DNA from: Candidatus Poribacteria bacterium
GTDB taxonomy: Bacteria; Poribacteria; WGA-4E; WGA-3G
Assembly (NCBI GenBank): GCA_022819945.1
Contig: JAJEGI010000044.1
Span: forward strand, 16,912-80,911
DNA: 64,000 bases
Reading direction: 5' to 3'
Below the pieces are notes generated by a model. The model was given only the letters and a program-made list of their open reading frames with translations, was not told the origin of the DNA and searched no databases. Shown here in pieces: positions 27,808 to 36,706 of the stretch (positions within the stretch are counted from its first letter, which is position 1; every line of letters begins with the position of its first letter). The position numbers and the translations under genes were made by a program.

Positions 27808-27991
27808 TACGGCTGTTCCACAGCCGAAGCACTTGAGTGAAGGGAGTGATAAGGAAACAAGCTTGTTTAATTGCATTTTGCCCCTTGACTGGTGACTCCC
27901 GCTACACGGATACCTCTTTGTATCCTTCGTTGCATAGGGTTTAGAGCTTCTTCAAAAAATGAGGCGTTTCTGATCACCATACATGTTCCAC

Positions 27992-29248
27992 TTATGGTTC
28001 TACGACAGTGCCCATAAATAACACCGTTTTTGTCTCATTATCACGAATCGCGAAGAAGAAGGGGCGGTCTGCGATGAATGCAGGTGGCGCGCTCGTTGCG
28101 CGAATCCCGACGCTGGTTACGGCTGCGGCTTCAGTGCCTTCTTCATTAACTTCGACGACGGCTTTATGAAGTACCTCTCCGATATATAGGTTTTTACCCA
28201 AAGCCTCTAAGTCTGCCATCCGACTAAAATCTGCAGCCCCAGCTGCAAACGCTATACCCATGCCGAGGGATTGCAGCGGATTGTTAAGCGTTTTTTTGTA
28301 TTCCAACTTAAATTTGGGCATGCTGAGGAACACTTCTTGTTCATTAAACTGCGATAGCCAATTTTCCCAATTCTCGGTGTTTAAACCATCTAAAAAGGTG
28401 TTGAGATCAGATTCAGGGTACGGGAGAAAGATGTACATGCTCATCCGTCCATCGCCATAGGGGAGGCTAATTGCTTGGAACTTTTCTTCAGGGTTTTCGT
28501 GGTAGGCGTAATCACCCGTCCTCGTCATCATCGGCACCTGCTTTTCACCGTCAGTTCCGAGATGGAAGGTTCCGTCGCGCGTGTGCGATGGGTCGAATTC
28601 TGTCTGCCACGTCCCTTTGAAATAGATGGCGTTAATCAGAAATAACACCGCATCCGGGTTAATTTCATCAAGGATTTTTTGAATTTTACTGTTGGTGTTG
28701 GTATCTACCCACTGATTAATCGTTGTTAGCGTGTTTGGGTCCGTGAAATCTAATGTTGAGACCGTCGCTTCAAAATATTCGGTGTTTCGCTGCAGGAAAT
28801 CCTGCTTGAACGGAACATCTTGACGTGCCCAGAGAGAGTTTGCAATCGTGAGTACCACTTTCGGGTCTGCTACTTGAAGTGCTTGACGCAAGCCTGCGTA
28901 ACCGGTGTTTATCGATTCGGTGTCTAATCCTTGTAGCTGCAGCGTATTCGCCATCGCCTGCTCGGTTTCACTGGCTGCGCCATTTAACGTCATTGCCAAA
29001 GCGATGGAAATGCTGAGCGGAGAAATAAAAATATTCTTATCTTGCTCGGTTTTGCGGATTTCATCGAACAGGTTAAAGCCGAATTGCGTATTTGCTGTGA
29101 CAACGTTTGTATCAATAGAGATAGTTTCAGGCTCGTCCCGTCCCTCATCACGAAAGATAGCACCGAGATTACTACATCCAGCAAATATGAGCGAAACCAG
29201 ACACATCAAGACTATAAAAGTTTTTTTCCTTGTCTGCTTTCTATTCAT
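27992..29248 (-). CDS. serpin-family protease inhibitor lipoprotein
   Basis: 418 residues from ATG 29248. AGGAGA precedes it and the ATGA overlap with the msrP stop supports it. Lipobox LIFAGCSN, then a complete serpin fold: FISPLSISIALAMTLNGA, FLINAIYFKGTW, and the breach/shutter regions. The reactive-centre loop has an inhibitory-type hinge (EEGTEAAAVTS), suggesting a real suicide inhibitor. Counting P17 from the hinge puts P1-P1' at Thr-Ser, with Arg at P3. Likely anchored outside or in the periplasm, where it would block serine or cysteine proteases. Ends with the family motif FIADRPFFFAIRDNETKTVLFMG. Confidence 0.94.
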   Translation of the reverse strand: MNRKQTRKKTFIVLMCLVSLIFAGCSNLGAIFRDEGRDEPETISIDTNVVTANTQFGFNLFDEIRKTEQDKNIFISPLSISIALAMTLNGAASETEQAMANTLQLQGLDTESINTGYAGLRQALQVADPKVVLTIANSLWARQDVPFKQDFLQRNTEYFEATVSTLDFTDPNTLTTINQWVDTNTNSKIQKILDEINPDAVLFLINAIYFKGTWQTEFDPSHTRDGTFHLGTDGEKQVPMMTRTGDYAYHENPEEKFQAISLPYGDGRMSMYIFLPYPESDLNTFLDGLNTENWENWLSQFNEQEVFLSMPKFKLEYKKTLNNPLQSLGMGIAFAAGAADFSRMADLEALGKNLYIGEVLHKAVVEVNEEGTEAAAVTSVGIRATSAPPAFIADRPFFFAIRDNETKTVLFMGTVVEP

Positions 29249-30216
29249 CTGTTTCTCCTGTAAAGGTGTGCGACGGCATCCCCATAACCGTTGTAAATCA
29301 GCGTCGGGAGCCGCTCTCCGGTTCCGATCATCCGCTCGCTGGCTTGGGACCAACGGGGATGTGGGACATTGGGATTGACATTTGCCTCAAAACCATACTC
29401 CCTTGGTGCAAGCGTATTCCAAAAGGTACGCGGCTTCTGGTCTGTCAATTCGATACTAACGATAGACTTAATGCTTTTGAACCCGTACTTCCACGGCGCG
29501 ATGAGTCGGATAGGTGCGCCGTGCTGCGGCGGTAAAATGTGTCCATAGATACCGACAGTGAGTAGCGTCAAGTCATTCATTGCCTCAGCGAGTGTGAGTC
29601 CTTCAAAATAGGGCCACGGCATGCGAACATCGTGTTGCTGCGGTGCCATGCTGGCATCCAAAAACGTGAGCATACGAACATATTTGGCTTCCGCTTTCGG
29701 TTGCACTTTTTCGAGCAACGCTTTCATCGGAAAACCGACCCAAGGCACGACCATTGCCCATGCTTCGACGCAACGGAACCGATAAATCCGCTCTTCAAGC
29801 GGCATCTGTTTGATGAGATCGTCTACGTCTAATGTCATCGGTTTTTCAACGAGTCCTGATATTTCGATCTCCCACGGACGCGTTTTAAATTTTTCTACTC
29901 TTTTCCAGACAGTGCTCTTTGAGGTGGTGAATTCGTAGTAGTTGTTATAGGTAGCGGCGACAATCTCGTCAGTCATCTCTCTATCTACAGTAAAGTTTGC
30001 ATTCTTTTCAGCATTAAGCGTGTGTGCCCGGAAGGGTTCTAACTGTTTCTCGAGTGCACTGCCTTGCGCACAGGCGTTTGAAGTGGAAAACAGCAAAGTA
30101 CCCGCACTCCCTAAACCCAGATTTTTGATGAATTTCCGACGATGGATATAGTCTGATTCGGATGTTACCTGATTTTCGGGGATCTCCCACCCTTTTGGGA
30201 TCTTAATATACGCCAT
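29245..30216 (-). CDS. msrP: MsrP (YedY) molybdopterin methionine sulphoxide reductase
   Basis: Periplasmic catalytic subunit that repairs oxidised methionine in envelope proteins. Twin-arginine start (HRRKFIKNLGLGSAG, Arg26-27) with cleavage near NACA-Q. The molybdenum ligand is Cys149 in YRFRCVEAWAMVVPWVGFP, and the pterin-binding HGAPIRLIAPWKYGFKSIKSI is present. 323 residues, the normal length. GGAGG lies before the ATG. The membrane partner msrQ is not adjacent; instead the stop overlaps the serpin start by four bases. A probable promoter lies at 30293-30322. Confidence 0.95.
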   Translation of the reverse strand: MAYIKIPKGWEIPENQVTSESDYIHRRKFIKNLGLGSAGTLLFSTSNACAQGSALEKQLEPFRAHTLNAEKNANFTVDREMTDEIVAATYNNYYEFTTSKSTVWKRVEKFKTRPWEIEISGLVEKPMTLDVDDLIKQMPLEERIYRFRCVEAWAMVVPWVGFPMKALLEKVQPKAEAKYVRMLTFLDASMAPQQHDVRMPWPYFEGLTLAEAMNDLTLLTVGIYGHILPPQHGAPIRLIAPWKYGFKSIKSIVSIELTDQKPRTFWNTLAPREYGFEANVNPNVPHPRWSQASERMIGTGERLPTLIYNGYGDAVAHLYRRNR

Positions 30217-30292
30217 GAGATTTTCCTCCGCTGCAATTTGATTAAGTTATTTTCCTTCATTTTCCATAGAAGACGGAAAGCGGTGCCTCAAA

Positions 30293-30322
30293 ATATTACG
30301 AGTTTAGTGTAGAGTTCGTCAA
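30293..30322 (-). promoter_or_regulatory. probable promoter of msrP
   Basis: Minus strand TTGACG (30317-30322), 18-bp spacer, TAATAT (30293-30298). Confidence 0.5.
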
Positions 30323-30454
30323 GTAGTATATATCATTCGGGATTGAAAATCAACCTAAATTAAAACGGGTGTGTAAATATTCTGGCAGCGTTCCCATATC
30401 GGAGCGATCTAAGACATGGCACGCCGCTGCAGTGCCTTTATCGCTGACATCTAC

Positions 30455-30760
30455 CCCTATAGATATATCACGCCTCATGAAGATTAAGAATTTAATCGGG
30501 TAATTCTGGAACGTGTAATAACAAATAGATCGGTTCGTAGTAGTGCGATTCATCGCACGTCGCGTAGCTGCAATTACCCAATTTATTTGTTAAACTTCAT
30601 CTGGAGTGCGGGTTTTGGACATTGTGATCTCTATAGACATATCACGCCGCTGGCGTGAGGAGATCCCTTACCTGTCAAGAAGTCTCTTTGCTCCAGCGGA
30701 GCAATATATCTATAGAAAGGGATAGCTTGCTTCTCTCGCACTCCAGCGGAGTGCTATGTC
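30455..30760. repeat. cluster of CCAGCGG-type palindromic repeats
   Basis: Within the 910-bp gap 30217-31126. GCTCCAGCGGAGC (30690-30702) followed by AATATATCTATAGAAAGG; GCACTCCAGCGGAGTGC (30738-30754) followed by TATGT; an inverted copy CACGCCGCTGGCGTG (30643-30657) preceded by CTATAGACATAT; and a decayed inverted copy at about 30455-30480. Consensus: a palindrome with CCAGCGG centre, then ATATGT/ATATATCTATAGA. REP-like. No gene is seen in the gap. Confidence 0.65.
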
Positions 30761-30954
30761 CGCAACCTGTCCGCTTTGAAAAAATTAATATGCTGCCAAA
30801 ACTTTACACACCCCTTAACGACTTGTGCAGAGCCATTCAGTTTTAAGAACTTATAGAGTTTCTGGTCCTTTTTTTCACGGATTTTACGTAAGCCCTGAAA
30901 AAATTTAAACGAAAAAGTGCAACTTTTTTGCGACTCGTTTGTAGTAACAATAAT

Positions 30955-30979
30955 CCAAGTCGCTACTCACAGATTTTGG
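30955..30979 (+). repeat. direct repeat, copy 1 (other at 37319-37343)
   Basis: Starts CCAAGTCGCTACTCACAG and runs to TTTTGG; the copy at 37319 differs at three or fewer positions. The two copies flank the lipoprotein/WD40 block. Confidence 0.55.
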
Positions 30980-31126
30980 TGTTTTTGCAAACGCTAAAAT
31001 CCAATGCGAAGAAAGTGTTTCTTCTACGGGGGTTGCGGTCTGCATTCCTATGGGGAAATCCGCAGAAATACCGCACCAGCTCGTTTAAAAAATAAAAAAA
31101 TCTGACCAAGTCCAAGGAGGTTAACT

Positions 31127-31963
31127 ATGTTTTTAACGAAGTCTTCTCGGTCGATCATGTTTTTAAACAAGCATTATTGTCTATGGTGTGTCGCGTGGGG
31201 GCTGTGTATCACCGTTGCCTGTATTGGCGTTGGCTGCGATACCGGTGGTGATGTTGTCACCCCCATTGAGACAGAGACGGAGCAGGTTACCGAGGTTACG
31301 GAGACGGAGGAGGTTACGGGGGGAGGAGAGACACCTGTAGTAACCCCCGAACCCGAACCCGAACTCAAACCCGAACCACACAACTATGACGATCCTTTTG
31401 CGGGCCAGGGGTTGCAGAATCCAAATTGGCGGTGGCGAAACGAACCCGATAAGTGGGATGTCGGGATCACCGTGAAAAATCATCTATATATCGAAGCTCA
31501 AGAAGACAATCGAAATCTCTGGGCATCGGATAACACGCATTTTCTATATCAAGAGACCAGTGACGATGCCTTTGATGTACACACCCACTTTCTTGCTGCC
31601 TGGGATACCGATTCAGGGGTCTGTGGGCTTCTTGTCAAGAGTCCAGCAGACAATGACTGGGTCACCCTAAAGTTCTGGGGGCAGGGAAAATTCTCGCGAG
31701 TTCAGTTCCAACGCAAAGGACGCGGGTTAGGCTTCCCCGATTCCCCATGGGTAGTGGACGAACAGAGACGATATTTCCGGATCCGTAAAGAGGGCAACGC
31801 CTATACCGGTTTTTACAAAAACGGGCGAGATCTCCCTTGGATAAAGATCGGAACCGCGCACGTTGCCTTGACCCCCCCATTGCAGGTAGGCATTTATGCA
31901 GGTAACGCCGCGGATAAAGGCTGGTTAACCGCTTCCTACCTCTATTTCGGTGACCCGCGTTGA
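31127..31963 (+). CDS. lipoprotein with DUF1349-like beta-sandwich domain
   Basis: 278 residues. A start with two consecutive copies of a MFLxK leader (MFLTKSSRSI then MFLNKHYCLWC) precedes the signal helix and lipobox IGVGCD. A Glu/Thr/Pro-rich linker (repeats of TETE and PEPEPE, about 40-85) leads to a concanavalin-like domain of the DUF1349 type (NRNLWASDNTHFLYQE, VCGLLVKSPADNDWVTLKFW, WLTASYLYFGDP), which usually binds carbohydrate. AAGGAGG precedes the ATG; the second Met is an alternative start. It heads a family of lipoproteins with the same leader here (31998, 36707). Confidence 0.75.
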   Translation: MFLTKSSRSIMFLNKHYCLWCVAWGLCITVACIGVGCDTGGDVVTPIETETEQVTEVTETEEVTGGGETPVVTPEPEPELKPEPHNYDDPFAGQGLQNPNWRWRNEPDKWDVGITVKNHLYIEAQEDNRNLWASDNTHFLYQETSDDAFDVHTHFLAAWDTDSGVCGLLVKSPADNDWVTLKFWGQGKFSRVQFQRKGRGLGFPDSPWVVDEQRRYFRIRKEGNAYTGFYKNGRDLPWIKIGTAHVALTPPLQVGIYAGNAADKGWLTASYLYFGDPR

Positions 31964-31997
31964 GGGCGTTTTGGACAACGTCTAAAGGAGATGTATT

Positions 31998-32060
31998 ATG
32001 TTTTTAGACAAGTCTTATCTATGGTGTTTCGCGTCGATGGAGGTCAACCTGGATGCTTGA
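31998..32060 (+). pseudogene. remnant of a lipoprotein signal-peptide leader
   Basis: AAGGAG, then ATG and 20 codons reading MFLDKSYLWCFASMEVNLDA before a stop. The first 11 residues match the leader at 31127 and 36707, so this is a relict copy with its mature part lost. The remaining sequence to 32245 holds no gene that I can see. Confidence 0.6.
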
Positions 32061-32245
32061 TAGAGATCGCAACCGCAGTGTGGAAGCGGATAGAATAGCA
32101 TAACTGACGACTTGTGTGAGTTCGCTATGACCGCAGGCGATTTCACCGATTCTCAAAAGGCACCTGGTTCGTGGTGGCGCAATTCTGCGGCGTACGCGTC
32201 TAACAACCCTACCGCTTGCCTTTATGCAAGTAAGGAGATATAAAA

Positions 32246-32818
32246 ATGAGTTTACGTATTTTAGGGATAATGTTTCTCGCTGTATCCATAATTCTCACGG
32301 GCGGCTGCCTAAATGGCGATGATCCGCCAAACCCTACCGAAACAATAACCCCTCCGACTTCTGAGACCCTGACCGACACTGTTGAAACCCCCGAAGTGGC
32401 GGACCCACCTGTAGCGGAGGAGCCGCCTGTCGTGCCTGGAATGAATCTGATTGAGCCGGGGAAGGGTGCCGGTGGCATAAAGCTAGGGGATCCGTTTGAA
32501 AAAGTTAAACAACTTTATGGAGAACCGGATCGTGTAGCCCTTGATACTTGGTTCTATGCAGGAGAGTTCAGTTTTTCGGGTGCCGATAAAAATGTTGTTG
32601 ATAGTATCCGTATCGGGCTCCTGAATAAAAAAGCAAAAACGGCGGGTGGCGTTGGTATTGACAGTACGCGCCAGCAAGTAGAGAATGAGTTTGGCAAACC
32701 CGACCCGTTAGACCCTGATATTCCGATCCCGGGCTGGTGGGATTATCGGAAGAAAGGTATCACTTTTAAGCATCGTGACGACAAAGTACGCGAGATTGTC
32801 ATCAAAAAACCGTGGTGA
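32246..32818 (+). CDS. lipoprotein with two BamE-like repeats
   Basis: 190 residues. Lipobox LTGGCLN, a Pro/Thr/Glu linker (about 25-65), then two copies of a small alpha-beta motif: AGGIKLGDPFEKVKQLYGEPD and, about 60 residues later, AGGVGIDSTRQQVENEFGKPD. The pattern GI-x-G-x(5)-V-x(4)-G-x-PD is shared with SmpA/BamE and related outer-membrane lipoproteins, but the protein cannot be assigned to one family. AAGGAGA stands before the ATG. Lies between two leader/pseudogene fragments of another lipoprotein family. Confidence 0.7.
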   Translation: MSLRILGIMFLAVSIILTGGCLNGDDPPNPTETITPPTSETLTDTVETPEVADPPVAEEPPVVPGMNLIEPGKGAGGIKLGDPFEKVKQLYGEPDRVALDTWFYAGEFSFSGADKNVVDSIRIGLLNKKAKTAGGVGIDSTRQQVENEFGKPDPLDPDIPIPGWWDYRKKGITFKHRDDKVREIVIKKPW

Positions 32819-32840
32819 CAACATCTCTTTGAAGCAGGGC

Positions 32841-32897
32841 AGTACTCTCTATGAGGGACGTGTCGTCGAAGGTGTCTCCGCGACCGATCAAATCTGA
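32841..32897 (+). pseudogene. fragment of a lipoprotein gene like that at 36707
   Basis: Reads YEGRVVEGVSATDQI and stop. The intact gene at 36707 has IYEGRVVEGVSANEVLV. Only about 15 codons survive, without start or signal peptide. Confidence 0.65.
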
Positions 32898-32937
32898 CCA
32901 CGTCTAAAGGGCAATTATCACTTTTGACTACGAACCT

Positions 32938-32953
32938 GGGTAACCTGTTACCC
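32938..32953. other. short palindrome before a terminator
   Basis: GGGTAAC-CT-GTTACCC, 7-bp arms, ten bases upstream of the terminator hairpin at 32963. Confidence 0.4.
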
Positions 32954-32962
32954 TCCTTGGAG

Positions 32963-33005
32963 ACTGTCGGGCTAGTGCTACGGCACTCGCCCAACAGTTT
33001 TTTAT
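32963..33005 (+). terminator. intrinsic terminator
   Basis: Long stem from ACTGT (32963) to ACAGT (ends 32998), 16 paired positions with two mismatches, tetraloop TACG, then TTTTTT. Ends transcription from the gene at 32246-32818. Confidence 0.85.
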
Positions 33006-33041
33006 CAGATAAAGTAAATCTTCCAATCACGGAGGTTCGAT

Positions 33042-33587
33042 GTGAAACATTATATCCTGATGAGTATTTTAATATTTCAACTTGTGTGTCTTACCACACA
33101 AGCACAAAGCTTGGAAAGCAAGAAAAGATTGTGGGCCACCTTGGGAGGCGGATATGATGTTACATTCGCCTTTCCTTATGGTCCGGATGAGGATGTGCCC
33201 ATAGATGATTTTTTTACCAGCGCAAGAGGCATTCCTGTTAAGACGAGACTCGGTATACTATTGGGTAATGAATCACCTTCTTTTGTTTTTTTTTCCGCTC
33301 AAAAGACTTTCTTTATAGATCCAATAGCGAATGTACCTGATTTCGGTACTGGACTTGGAGTGATTTTTCCACACCGAAAAGACTCGCTACTCTACCATCT
33401 TGTAGAGATAGGAGTTAAACCAACAAGAGATAAAGGCACCTTGTTTGAGCTTGTTGGAGGCGAAGGCGTATTTATCGGACCTGTTATGGGTGAATTGACA
33501 CTACACATGGCGATAGGCAGTAGAGAAGATTCACCTACATCCTTCACAGTTGCGTTTACTATGCACTTTATCTTTCCGATTATCTAA
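33042..33587 (+). CDS. exported protein, possible small beta-barrel
   Basis: 181 residues from GTG 33042 with GGAGG six bases upstream. Signal peptide (ILMSILIFQLVCLTTQAQS). The mature part has alternating strands with Gly turns (WATLGGGYDVTFAFPYG, GTGLGVIFPHRKD, GELTLHMAIG) and ends FTMHFIFPII, suggesting an outer-membrane or beta-rich periplasmic protein. I do not recognise the family. It lies after a terminator, so it is transcribed separately, and before the WD40 gene. Confidence 0.6.
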   Translation: MKHYILMSILIFQLVCLTTQAQSLESKKRLWATLGGGYDVTFAFPYGPDEDVPIDDFFTSARGIPVKTRLGILLGNESPSFVFFSAQKTFFIDPIANVPDFGTGLGVIFPHRKDSLLYHLVEIGVKPTRDKGTLFELVGGEGVFIGPVMGELTLHMAIGSREDSPTSFTVAFTMHFIFPII

Positions 33588-33729
33588 AAAGTAATGGCAG
33601 TGCCCATATCGGAGGCTATTGGAAAATTGATTACCTGTCGTCAGCCAAGACAACACCATGATGCTCTTCTGGAACCGGAAAAAACTCGCGGAAACACAAA
33701 AATAAGTAAAATTAAGGAGGAACTTTCTC

Positions 33730-36600
33730 ATGAATAGGACACACTTTTCCATTTTAACTGTACTTATGGTGGTATTTACTTTTGCTCTAAATACCTTCGC
33801 CGAAGACTTAACACTTACGGGGCATACAGGTCAGGTCTGGAGCGTAGCGTTTAGTCCAGATGGCAACACAATCGCAAGTGGAAGTGATGACGACACCATC
33901 CGGCTGTGGAACGCAAACACAGCAACACATATAACGCTACGAGGGCATACGGAGGTGGTCACGAGCGTAGCGTTTAGTCCAGATGGCAACACAATCGCAA
34001 GTGGAAGTTGGGACGACACCATCCGGCTGTGGGACGCAAACACCGGAACACATAGAGGAACTCTAGGGCCTACGAATGGAAGCACGAGCATAGCGTTTAG
34101 TCCAGATGGCAACACAATCGCAAGTGGAAGTGCGGACTATACCATCCAGTTGTGGGACGCAAACACCGGAACACATAGACAAACCCTACGAGGGCATACG
34201 GATGAGGTCAGTAGCGTAGCGTTTAGTCCCGATGGTGACACCCTTGCCAGTGCAAGTTTTGGGACCACCACCATCCGGTTGTGGGACGCAAACACAGCAA
34301 CACATAGACAAACCCTACGAGGGCATACAGGTGTGGTCTATAGCGTAGCGTTTAGTCCAGATGGCAACACTCTCGTCAGTGGAAGTTGGGACACCACCAT
34401 CCGGTTGTGGGACGCAAACACAGCAACACATAGACAAACCCTATATGGGCATACAGGTGCGATCAACAGCGTAGCGTTTAGTCCCGATGGCAATACAATC
34501 GCAAGTGGAAGTGATGACAACACCATCCGGCTGTGGGACGCAAACACAGCAACACATATACAAACCCTATATGGGCATACGGATTGGGTCCGGAGCGTAG
34601 CGTTTAGTCCAGATGGCAACACGCTCGCAAGTGGAAGTGATGACAACACTATCCGTTTATGGGAACTCACCCCTGCCGCCACTACAACCATAGACAAACA
34701 TATACGAACACTCTCCGAGCATACGGATGTGGTCAACAGCGTAGCGTTTAGTCCCGATGGCAACACAATCGCAAGTGGAGGTAATGACCACACCATCAAC
34801 TTGTGGGACGCAAAAACGGGAACACATATACAAACGCTACTCGGGCATACGGGTTGGGTCACGAGCGTAGCGTTTAGTCCCGATGGCAATACAATCGCAA
34901 GTGGAAGTTGGGACGACACCATCCGGTTGTGGGACGCAAACACCGGAACACAGATACAAACGCTATCTGGACATACGGATGCGGTCCGGAGCGTAGCGTT
35001 TAGTTCCGATGGCAACACAATCGCAAGTGGAAGTGATGACATCACCATCCGGTTGTGGGACGCAAACACCGGAACACAGATACAAACACTATCAGGTCAT
35101 ACGTATTGGGTCATTAGCGTAGCGTTTAGTCCCGATGGCAACACAATCGCAAGTGGGAGTCTGGACAGCACCATCCGGTTGTGGAACACAAACACCGGAA
35201 CACAGATACAAACGCTATCAGGACATACGCATATGGTCGTAAGCGTAGCGTTTAGTCCCGATGGCAAAACAATCGCAAGTGGAAGTCTGGACGAGACCAT
35301 CCGGTTGTGGGACGCAAACACCGGAACACAGATACAAACGCTATCTGGACATACGGATGCGGTCAGTAGTGTAGCGTTTAGTCCCGACGGCAATACGCTC
35401 GCCAGTGGAAGTCGGGACGAGACCATCCGTCTGTGGGACGCAAAAACGGGAACCCATATACAAACGCTATCTGGACATACGGATGCGGTCTGGAGTGTAG
35501 TGTTTAGTCCCGATGGCACCACTCTCGCAAGTGCAAGTGGGGACGAGACCATCCGCTTGTGGGAACACACCCTTTCCCCCACTATATCCCCCACTGTGCG
35601 TATTTCGTTCACTTCCGGGCAGTCGCTTGCAATTGGAGAACTGCTAACGTTCCCACTCACCATCACAAACGGAGAAAACGTTGCGGCCTATCAAGCAACA
35701 GTCGAGTTCGACGAAACTGCCCTGCGTTATGTTTCAAGTGCGAATGGTGATTTTCTGCCTGCCAGTGCGTTCTTTGTGGAGCCGAAAGTGGAGGGTAATC
35801 TTGTAAAGCTTAACGCTGTATCTCTCACAGATGAAAGCAATGGAGACGGCACCCTTGTAACACTTACCTTTGAGGTCGTCGCAGTGAAGGCATCCACTTT
35901 GATATTATCTGACGTGTTACTTTCAAGCGCGGCAGGACAGACGGTTGTCCCTCAGCTTGAAAACGCAGAGATCACTGAACCCATTGTCCTCAAAGAAGAC
36001 GTTAACGGTGATGGGACGGTGAACATCCAAGACTTAGTATTGACCGCATCAAGTCTTGGAGAAACGGGGCAAACTCCTGCAGATGTCAACGGTGATGGTA
36101 TCGTCAACATTGTTGATCTTGTCTTAATCGCCGGGGCATTGGGCAATAATGCCGCTGCACCTTCTCTACATCCGCAAGCCTTAGAAATGTTCACGGCTAC
36201 AGAGGTCAAAGGGTGGCTATTCGCTGCACAGCAATTGGACCTCACGGATATAAGGGCACAACGTGGTATCCTGTTCTTACAACAACTCCTTATAACGTTG
36301 ACCCCCAAAGAGACAGCACTGCTTCCGAACTATCCGAATCCGTTTAATCCAGAGACATGGATACCTTATCAATTGGCAAAAGATGCGGATGTCACGCTGC
36401 ACATCTATGCTGTAGATGGTACATTGGTGCGGAGGTTGACACTCGGACATCAAGATATAGGTATGTATAAGAGTCGAAGTCGTGCGGTGCATTGGGATGG
36501 CAGAAATGAGTTCGGTGAACCGGTCGCAAGTGGTGTCTATTTCTATACGCTGACAGCAGGCGATTTTACTGCCACACGGAAAATGTTGATCCGCAAGTAA
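33730..36600 (+). CDS. secreted 14-WD40, cohesin, dockerin protein with sorting domain
   Basis: 956 residues. Signal peptide (MNRTHFSILTVLMVVFTFALNTFAE). Residues about 26-615 hold 14 WD40 repeats (GHT-x3-V-x-SVAFSPDGNT-IASGS-x2-TIRLWDANT), with a short insert (LTPAATTTIDKHI) after repeat 7, so two seven-bladed propellers are likely. A cohesin-type domain follows (about 620-755), then a dockerin with two calcium loops (DVNGDGTVNIQDLVL at 757 and DVNGDGIVNIVDLVL). The last 95 residues form a FlgD-like/type IX-like sorting domain (YPNPFNPETWIPYQLA ... MLIRK). GGAGG precedes the ATG. Probably a cell-surface adhesion or scaffold protein. Confidence 0.9.
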   Translation: MNRTHFSILTVLMVVFTFALNTFAEDLTLTGHTGQVWSVAFSPDGNTIASGSDDDTIRLWNANTATHITLRGHTEVVTSVAFSPDGNTIASGSWDDTIRLWDANTGTHRGTLGPTNGSTSIAFSPDGNTIASGSADYTIQLWDANTGTHRQTLRGHTDEVSSVAFSPDGDTLASASFGTTTIRLWDANTATHRQTLRGHTGVVYSVAFSPDGNTLVSGSWDTTIRLWDANTATHRQTLYGHTGAINSVAFSPDGNTIASGSDDNTIRLWDANTATHIQTLYGHTDWVRSVAFSPDGNTLASGSDDNTIRLWELTPAATTTIDKHIRTLSEHTDVVNSVAFSPDGNTIASGGNDHTINLWDAKTGTHIQTLLGHTGWVTSVAFSPDGNTIASGSWDDTIRLWDANTGTQIQTLSGHTDAVRSVAFSSDGNTIASGSDDITIRLWDANTGTQIQTLSGHTYWVISVAFSPDGNTIASGSLDSTIRLWNTNTGTQIQTLSGHTHMVVSVAFSPDGKTIASGSLDETIRLWDANTGTQIQTLSGHTDAVSSVAFSPDGNTLASGSRDETIRLWDAKTGTHIQTLSGHTDAVWSVVFSPDGTTLASASGDETIRLWEHTLSPTISPTVRISFTSGQSLAIGELLTFPLTITNGENVAAYQATVEFDETALRYVSSANGDFLPASAFFVEPKVEGNLVKLNAVSLTDESNGDGTLVTLTFEVVAVKASTLILSDVLLSSAAGQTVVPQLENAEITEPIVLKEDVNGDGTVNIQDLVLTASSLGETGQTPADVNGDGIVNIVDLVLIAGALGNNAAAPSLHPQALEMFTATEVKGWLFAAQQLDLTDIRAQRGILFLQQLLITLTPKETALLPNYPNPFNPETWIPYQLAKDADVTLHIYAVDGTLVRRLTLGHQDIGMYKSRSRAVHWDGRNEFGEPVASGVYFYTLTAGDFTATRKMLIRK
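33805..35575 (+). repeat. 14 near-identical WD40 repeats of about 126 bp
   Basis: Repeat units are nearly identical in DNA (for example AGCGTAGCGTTTAGTCC recurs almost unchanged). Variation is concentrated in the codons after GHT and after ASGS, which face one surface of a propeller. Confidence 0.85.
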
Positions 36601-36634
36601 CGTTTGGCGTATGGCAGATTAGAAGCATGGGATT

Positions 36635-36660
36635 GGAAGGGTGGCATGGAACACCCTTCC
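36635..36660 (+). terminator. hairpin after the WD40 gene
   Basis: GGAAGGGTG (36635-36643) / CACCCTTCC (36652-36660), 8-nt loop, followed by ATCTGTCTCTT. Weak T tract, so a modest terminator. Confidence 0.55.
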
Positions 36661-36706
36661 ATCTGTCTCTTGAACCGTACACTTGAGGAAAAATGGGAGT
36701 AAGTGA

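Noticed and set aside
32963..33005. Hairpin considered as a T-box or riboswitch
   Set aside because: Structure and T run fit a simple terminator after the preceding gene.
33805..35575. Regular 126-bp repeats considered as a CRISPR or satellite array
   Set aside because: Unit length and coding content are those of WD40 repeats; no spacers.
34338..35666. Long minus-strand frames (up to 243 codons) opposite the WD40 repeats
   Set aside because: They repeat the same 42-residue unit because they mirror the WD40 repeats; no ribosome site, and the plus-strand product is clearly real.
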